Assembly: GCA_043775015.1 (NCBI GenBank)
Contig: JAYVSV010000089.1
Span: 1 to 42,394, forward strand
From: CANJXF01 sp043775015
GTDB lineage: Bacteria; Verrucomicrobiota; Verrucomicrobiia; Limisphaerales; CANJXF01
Direction of reading: 5' to 3'
Length of the DNA: 42,394 nucleotides
Shown: positions 38,133 to 42,394 of the stretch, piece after piece
How positions within the stretch are numbered: position 1 is the first letter of the stretch
Layout of the letters: each line of letters starts with the position of its first letter
Program-made: the position numbers and the translations under genes
Notes under the pieces: model-generated
The model's input: the letters and a program-made list of their open reading frames with translations, nothing else
What the model was told of the DNA's origin: nothing
Database searches by the model: none

Positions 38133-39311
38133 TTAACTTCCTTTTTTGCCTGCGAACGCACTTGTGACTTCCTTCGCAGACAAAACTTTACCTCGATAAA
38201 ACTCGATTCCACTCTCATTCCAACGCACGAGCAATGGCTTCGTTTTATCGTTCGAGCTGAAACCGTAAAACACGGAACCATTAGTTGAGCCGGTTGCCTC
38301 AACTCCTTGGATCTGTCGAAGTGTCGCAAGAAATAATTGCGTTACTTGGGACGGAGAACCATCGAGATCAACAGTGTCGCCCGCCCGAACGGCACCAGCC
38401 TGCAACGACGACATGGGATTTGCTGGCTCGAAGGGAATGAATAGGAACCACTGTTTCAGATCAGGTTTAAAACCGAAGGTCAAGAGAGCCGTTTTGTCAT
38501 CGGCCGTGGACAGGGTGTATTCGTGCCGGTCATAGAGTTGGCTGACTTGCGCGATCTCAACGACCGCATGATTTTTCAACAGGTAGTTCACTCCCCCGAG
38601 TGCGCCACGGCCACCCATTCCAAATGGCGCTGCGGCTAATTTTGGTTTCGCTGGAACCGCCGGCGCAGGTCTCGGCTTGAAGGTTGAATAGATTACAAAC
38701 AGGATGATGGCTCCGAGAAATACGCCGATGATTTTTACAGGCCAGTGGGACGACGGCAGCTCAACCGCACGCAAATTTAACGAATCTTGTGGAGCGTCTC
38801 TCAACAGGCCGAAGGCCTGCGGGACAGTGCCGCGCGGCACGTCCATTCCGTGATAGAATTCAATTTCGTTCCCAGTCCAACTTACCACGAGCATCTTGTT
38901 TGGAAGTTCCGCGTTGAAGTAATGCGCAACATCGCCGACCTCCACTCCCTCTGGTGCGACGCACTCAATGTAATGCACCTGTGATTCGTCAACCAGGGTG
39001 ACTCGCATCGGCTTGCCATCGAGATTCACGGTTTCGCCCACTCGTTTCACCTGCGCCTCTTGCAGGCTCATCGGGAACTCAGGTTCAAACAGCGTGAATA
39101 ATTTCCATTCAGGACCATTCTCACTGCTCTCGTAAACCAAGGTGGCGGACTGGCCGTTGTCGCCGACGAGATTAAATTCCTGCCAGTAATAAATATCGCC
39201 AGCTTCCTCGACTCCCAACACCACCCGACCCGCGACGCGATAGTGGATGCCGACAAACGTCCCACTCATCCCGATTTGCACCGAAGTTGGGTTGGCGAAT
39301 TCAAGTTTCAT
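38133..39311 (-). CDS. DUF4178-type protein with central TM (YjfK-like), last gene of a yjf-type cluster
   Basis: This 392-residue protein has two related beta-rich halves around one membrane segment. Residues 1-185 include IGMSGTFVGIHYRVAGRVVL, YYWQEFNLV, WKLFTLFEP and NKMLVVSWTGNEIEFYHG. The membrane segment is at about 193-212 (IIGVFLGAIILFVIYSTF). The second half includes YLLKNHAVVEIAQVSQLYDR, HEYTLSTADDKTALLTFGF and KPLLVRWNESGIEFYRGK. This duplicated DUF4178 arrangement, next to a glutathionylspermidine-synthase-like gene and a DUF350 gene, matches the E. coli yjfK-type neighbourhood. The function is unknown. It begins 1 bp after the ligase stop. Confidence 0.75.
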   Translation of the reverse strand: MKLEFANPTSVQIGMSGTFVGIHYRVAGRVVLGVEEAGDIYYWQEFNLVGDNGQSATLVYESSENGPEWKLFTLFEPEFPMSLQEAQVKRVGETVNLDGKPMRVTLVDESQVHYIECVAPEGVEVGDVAHYFNAELPNKMLVVSWTGNEIEFYHGMDVPRGTVPQAFGLLRDAPQDSLNLRAVELPSSHWPVKIIGVFLGAIILFVIYSTFKPRPAPAVPAKPKLAAAPFGMGGRGALGGVNYLLKNHAVVEIAQVSQLYDRHEYTLSTADDKTALLTFGFKPDLKQWFLFIPFEPANPMSSLQAGAVRAGDTVDLDGSPSQVTQLFLATLRQIQGVEATGSTNGSVFYGFSSNDKTKPLLVRWNESGIEFYRGKVLSAKEVTSAFAGKKGS

Positions 39312-40448
39312 TTACGATGGCGTGGGAGGTTGAAAGTAGTGAGGCACGAACCGGCTCAGATTTCCGGTGATTCTCCGCGTATCTTCGCGAATGCCAAGTC
39401 CAGCCGCCTCATGATCAATCATCCAGACGCCAAAGATCGGGTGATTTCCATCGAACTCGGGCAAGTTCGCTGGTGCCTGGAAAACATAACCCTCCTCGCC
39501 GTAGTCGCCGCCGGTTTCTTCGATAACCACCCCGCGCTCGGACCAGGTCACATTGCTTCCTTCGCGAGACAATTTCGGTTTGCGAATGTAACCATTCGCC
39601 AGCGGCGTCGCTTCGTCATAGGCGGCCAACAAATTGGGGTGTTCTGGAAAAAGTTCCCACAAAATCGGCAACAAACCTTTGTTGCTGAGCAGCATTTTCC
39701 AACTCGGCTCAATGAATTGAACGCCATCTTTTTCCAAACATTTCCCGAACTTCTCGTGCCAAAGCCACTCCCAGGGATAAAGTTTGAAGCAACGCTCAAT
39801 CCGCACGTTGTCGAGATCAACGAAACAACGTTCGCTCTCGTTCCAGCCGATATCTTCGATGTAAACCGGTTTCGTTTTCACTCCGGCTTGTTCGCAAGTG
39901 TCGCGCAAATAGAGCACCGTTTGTTCGTCCTCAGGATGCTCTTTGATGCTGCTGAAATGGAGCGTCGTCCCGGCGAAACGTTTCCACGCTTCGATCAACC
40001 GTTCGTGAATCGAGTTGAATTGGTCGGCTTGCGGATGAACTTCCTGGAGCCAGAACCATTGCACGATGGATGCCTCGATCAACGCGGTCGGGGTGTCCGC
40101 GTTATACTCAAGCAGTTTGGGAACGCTACCATCGAAAGCTAAATCAAAACGTCCGTAGAGACTGAACTCATCCCGTTCCCATGAGCGAAGAATGCTTGGC
40201 ACAGCGATTTGCGGAATACCGAGACGGCCCCACCAATTGTTTTCAATCACCGACTCCGCCGCATCAAGGCAGAGGCGATGCAATCCATTCGCCGCAGCTT
40301 CCAAACCATTGACTTCATTTGCCGTCAGTTCGTAGCAATCTGACTCGTCCCAATACGGGCCTTCCTCATGCGAATGGTAGGTGAAGCCGATCGCTTCGAC
40401 TTTTTCGCGCCAGTCAGGTCGTGGATTGCAGCGGTGGCGTTGCATCAT
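39312..40448 (-). CDS. Glutathionylspermidine synthase-like ATP-grasp ligase (YjfC-like)
   Basis: This protein has 378 residues from ATG 40448 (MMQRHRCNPRPDWREKVEAI), a start chosen because it overlaps the lipoprotein stop and matches the family length of about 380-390. Motifs of the GSP-synthase ATP-grasp domain are GRFDLAFDGSVPKLLEYNAD, TPTALIEASIVQWFWL, FIEPSWKMLLSNKGLLPILW, and YIRKPKLSREGSN with EETGG for nucleotide and Mg binding. It should form an amide bond between an amine such as a polyamine and a carboxylate or peptide. No amidase domain is fused. It is central in the four-gene cluster. Confidence 0.88.
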   Translation of the reverse strand: MMQRHRCNPRPDWREKVEAIGFTYHSHEEGPYWDESDCYELTANEVNGLEAAANGLHRLCLDAAESVIENNWWGRLGIPQIAVPSILRSWERDEFSLYGRFDLAFDGSVPKLLEYNADTPTALIEASIVQWFWLQEVHPQADQFNSIHERLIEAWKRFAGTTLHFSSIKEHPEDEQTVLYLRDTCEQAGVKTKPVYIEDIGWNESERCFVDLDNVRIERCFKLYPWEWLWHEKFGKCLEKDGVQFIEPSWKMLLSNKGLLPILWELFPEHPNLLAAYDEATPLANGYIRKPKLSREGSNVTWSERGVVIEETGGDYGEEGYVFQAPANLPEFDGNHPIFGVWMIDHEAAGLGIREDTRRITGNLSRFVPHYFQPPTPS

Positions 40449-40813
40449 GACCAGGTGGAATGATACCGCGACGTGCTGCCGAATCCGCCACGCGAAATAT
40501 CGTTGCGCTGCGTTTGGGCCTGTTGCGCCGCTTGAGGAGTTGGGGTGGAAAGATTGGTGATGCTCTCTTCCGGAGCCGAAGTCCACTGGCCACCGTGAAA
40601 ATATCTTTTGCTCTGCGGATCGTAATGATTGTAGGGCAGCGGATACCAGGTGCGAAACGGGGCGTGATAATAACCGACACCCGGCACGTGATAGTTGTTG
40701 GTGTAAACGTTGCCCGGCGTGATCGGCGCTTTGCTGTCCGGCCCGCAACTGGTTATTGCTCCGGCCGATAACGTGCCGATCAAAACCAGGCGGATGCTTC
40801 GGCTCCGTTTCAC
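40445..40813 (-). CDS. Small lipoprotein, DUF1190/YjfM-like
   Basis: This 122-residue protein starts MKRSRSIRLVLIGTLSAGAI and has a lipobox ITSC at about residues 20-23, so it is probably a lipid-anchored envelope protein. The middle is rich in Tyr, Pro and His (YHVPGVGYYHAPFRTWYPLP). The end has ISRGGFGSTSRYHS, and an SRGGFG tail is typical of DUF1190 proteins such as E. coli YjfM. Its stop overlaps the ATG of the ligase gene, indicating coupled expression. The function is unknown. Confidence 0.75.
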   Translation of the reverse strand: MKRSRSIRLVLIGTLSAGAITSCGPDSKAPITPGNVYTNNYHVPGVGYYHAPFRTWYPLPYNHYDPQSKRYFHGGQWTSAPEESITNLSTPTPQAAQQAQTQRNDISRGGFGSTSRYHSTWS

Positions 40814-40832
40814 GTCGTTGGAAGGAGCGAGT

Positions 40833-41144
40833 TCAACCGAGCATCGCGGCAGCGATAATGATGCACACGCCGAGAATCACGGCAGCGGCCACAATCGCGG
40901 CCGCCACATTTTTATTTTCGAGAATTTCTTTGTTAAGATTTCCCGGAGTGCATTTGTCGAAAACTTTGTAGCCGGCAACCGCCGCCGCAATTCCAATGGC
41001 CGCAAACAAAAGCATGTAGCCAATGGCTTCACCGAGTGATTGCGCATGCCAGGTCGAAGTCGCGCCCGGCTCCGCAGCGAAAAGCCACGGCGCAGCGAGA
41101 AGGATAAACGCGCCGATCAGGCGCGATGATAAAGGTGTTTTCAT
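40833..41144 (-). CDS. DUF350 (YjfL-like) membrane protein
   Basis: This 103-residue protein has a cleavable or membrane N-terminus (LIGAFILLAAPWLFAAEPG), a helix IGYMLLFAAIGIAAAVAGYK, the polar signature FDKCTPGNLNKEILENKNVA and a last helix AAIVAAAVILGVCIIIAAAM. The DKxTPG..EI..NKNVAAA pattern is the hallmark of DUF350. It is probably an inner-membrane partner of the cluster. Most DUF350 proteins have one or two tandem units; this one has a single unit. It is the first gene of the operon, 19 bp before the lipoprotein gene. Confidence 0.85.
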   Translation of the reverse strand: MKTPLSSRLIGAFILLAAPWLFAAEPGATSTWHAQSLGEAIGYMLLFAAIGIAAAVAGYKVFDKCTPGNLNKEILENKNVAAAIVAAAVILGVCIIIAAAMLG

Positions 41145-41240
41145 AACGAGTCAGCTTGCCGACGGAAGGGTCTGCATCCTTGTGTTTGGGATAAGGGTTT
41201 AATCGAGATGATCGAGAGTAATCAAGCGCGCCCAAAATTC

Positions 41241-42249
41241 TCAAGGGCAATTTGCGGGCACGGAATTCGTGTTGTAAATCAGCAGCAAATCTTTCGAGAC
41301 ATCCACCGGGTATTGCACGAGCGGAGAAAACCGCGCGACCAGCGCGCGAGTGCCGCCTGCCGCAATCATCTTCACTTCGCTCAACGTTGGAATATTGGTT
41401 TGCCCGGCACTGTTCCAGGTCATAACCGTCCCGTCATTCCTCAGCGCCATGCTGATGCCCGATCCCCCTGCCACTGCCATCACATTGGTCAAATCCACCG
41501 GCACATTCGTCACGCTGCCCCACGAAATCACATGGCCATCGGTGCGCAAAGCCAATCCGTGTGAATCACCCGCCGCTATCGTCACCAGATTGTTCGCAGT
41601 GGCCGACACGTTCGTTTGTCCCAAACCACGCCGTCACGGTTCCATTGCTGCGCAGCGCGAGACTGTGCAATGCGCCAGCGGAAATGGCCGTGGCGTTGGT
41701 TAAATCTCCCGGCACTTCGAGCAAACGCCAGTCGAGATCAGCGCCGTTCACGCCCCACGCACTCACCGTTCCGTTGGTCAAGAGCTCGAGGTTATTATTC
41801 CAGCCAGCGGCAATTGCGGTCACGCCGACAAGATTCGTCGGAACAAAATTGGCAGAACCTTCTTCGTCGCCCCATGCCACCACGGTTCCGTTGTCGCGCA
41901 AGGCGAGCGAGTGTTCAAAACCAGCGGACACCGCTATCACATTGTTTAAATTTGTGGGAACATCCGCCCAATTAAATCCCCATTGCACCACAGTTCCGTT
42001 TTCTTTGACGGCGAGGGAATGATATTCGCCCGCCGCAATCGCGAGCGTGTTCGTCAAATCCGCTGGCCGTTCGAGTTGCCCTTCGTCATCGGCTCCCCAC
42101 GCCGACACCATGCCGGGATAAAAAGCGTGCACTCGCCACGTCCCGACATTGGTGGAACCAGCGGCGTTGTTCACGGTCACTGAGTAATCTCCATCGAGTG
42201 GGGGGGTGAAAAATAATTGGGCTTGGTTACCAAGTAAACCAAAGCGCGT
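41241..42249 (-). pseudogene. RCC1-repeat protein, 5'-truncated and frameshifted
   Basis: The minus strand encodes an Ig-like end (DGDYSVTVNNAAGSTN) followed by about six repeats of the RCC1 propeller type, such as ALAIAAGEYHSLAVKENGTV-like units (IAAGEYHSLAVKENGTVVQW, VSAGFEHSLALRDNGTVVAW). At about 41624 the frame shifts by one base: TAW is followed in the other frame by LGQTNVSATANNLVTIAAGD. The open frame begins directly after the stop of the upstream gene (42250), inside an Ig domain, with no signal peptide or start. It ends SKDLLLIYNTNSVPANCP, which may be the beginning of another domain. It is therefore a rearranged fragment of a secreted propeller protein. Confidence 0.8.
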
Positions 42250-42394
42250 CTAAAGTTTATTCAACAGGTTCCGTAATTTTCCAATTTCCTGCTGGATGAT
42301 TCCGGCGGCATCGGCGACGAGGGTAGAGTCAACGCTCTCGGCCTGTTTGCCGCAATCTCCCCGTTCAAGAAGCCGGGTGATGGCCGAAATGTTA
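42250..42394 (-). CDS. Unrecognised protein, C-terminal 47 residues
   Basis: The frame runs in from the right window edge: NISAITRLLERGDCGKQAES, then VDSTLVADAAGIIQQEIGKL, then RNLLNKL and TAG (42252-42250). The end is a probable amphipathic or coiled-coil helix. The family is unknown because only the tail is visible. It directly abuts the truncated RCC1 pseudogene, which suggests that a rearrangement joined them. Confidence 0.55.
   Translation of the reverse strand, partial: NISAITRLLERGDCGKQAESVDSTLVADAAGIIQQEIGKLRNLLNKL

Noticed and set aside
38800..38835. Palindrome AGGCCGAAGGCCT with TGCGGGACA in the DUF4178 gene, considered as a member of the 16-bp palindrome family
   Set aside because: It lacks the TCCCGC half in the right position and lies in an intact frame. 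The similarity is limited to TGCGGGA.
39243..40142. Plus-strand open frame of 299 codons opposite the ATP-grasp ligase
   Set aside because: The opposite strand has clear GSP-synthase motifs and gene overlaps; the plus frame has none.

Overview
The window looks like a chromosomal segment of a Gram-negative bacterium of the Verrucomicrobia, most likely the soil and freshwater Pedosphaera/Limisphaerales type. I infer this from very large secreted LamG/Ig/tandem-95 proteins ending in a YYRV or FYRV motif, a signal-peptide porin, a Tat-type Gfo/Idh/MocA oxidoreductase, frequent genes without a clear Shine-Dalgarno, and many dispersed palindromes. No rRNA or phylogenetic marker is present, so this placement is an inference.

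Region 1 (1-10.4 kb) is a scrap-yard. It begins with the 3' end of folK and a frameshifted ubiD carrying a translated REP-like palindrome. Then come a RAYT (REP-associated tyrosine transposase) remnant, nested inverted repeats around a secreted LamG/beta-helix protein, and two further 3' fragments of ubiD. A HigB/HigA-like toxin-antitoxin pair sits between those two fragments, and its toxin has an amber codon. After a serine hydrolase and a membrane protein comes a DUF433/DUF5615 pair with a small third ORF, lying between two copies of one gene tail. A 14-16 bp palindrome of the form TCCCGC..GCGGGA is found inside these fragments.

Region 2 (10.4-19.2 kb) is orderly housekeeping: pyrF, a gamma-carbonic-anhydrase-like protein, an MBL-fold hydrolase, a nickel/cobalt transporter-like protein with a His-rich loop, a porin with a structured leader and a good terminator, a PTS IIA/PtsN-like protein, argS, a Gfo/Idh/MocA oxidoreductase and tRNA-Leu(UAA).

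Region 3 (19.2-25.6 kb) is a decayed genomic island in the 3' end of tRNA-Leu. It is bounded by a 31-bp direct repeat with one mismatch. Inside are an integrase N-terminus fused in frame to an HsdS tail, an unrecognised two-gene module, a truncated hsdM copy, a frameshifted hsdM with two REP insertions, a HEPN-like gene, and a PIN/AbrB toxin-antitoxin pair between direct repeats of about 210 bp. No hsdR and no complete hsdS or integrase are present.

Region 4 (25.6-32.1 kb) holds an EamA transporter, a cupin, a glutaredoxin, lipA, a DUF433/ParE-like pair, glcF, a hypothetical gene, a kdsD cut after its SIS domain, and a secreted alpha/beta hydrolase.

Region 5 (32.1-42.4 kb, all minus strand) holds a 1840-residue LamG/Ig/tandem-95 protein. 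It is followed by a compact four-gene cluster resembling E. coli yjfK-yjfC-yjfM-yjfL (DUF4178, glutathionylspermidine-synthase-like ATP-grasp ligase, DUF1190-like lipoprotein, DUF350). At the right edge are a broken RCC1-repeat gene and the end of an unrecognised gene.

The strongest unifying observation is that three of four toxin-antitoxin modules lie between direct duplications of neighbouring DNA. Recombination between such repeats would delete the module. The best candidate for an undescribed system is the two-gene module at 19789-21277 inside the defence-type island.
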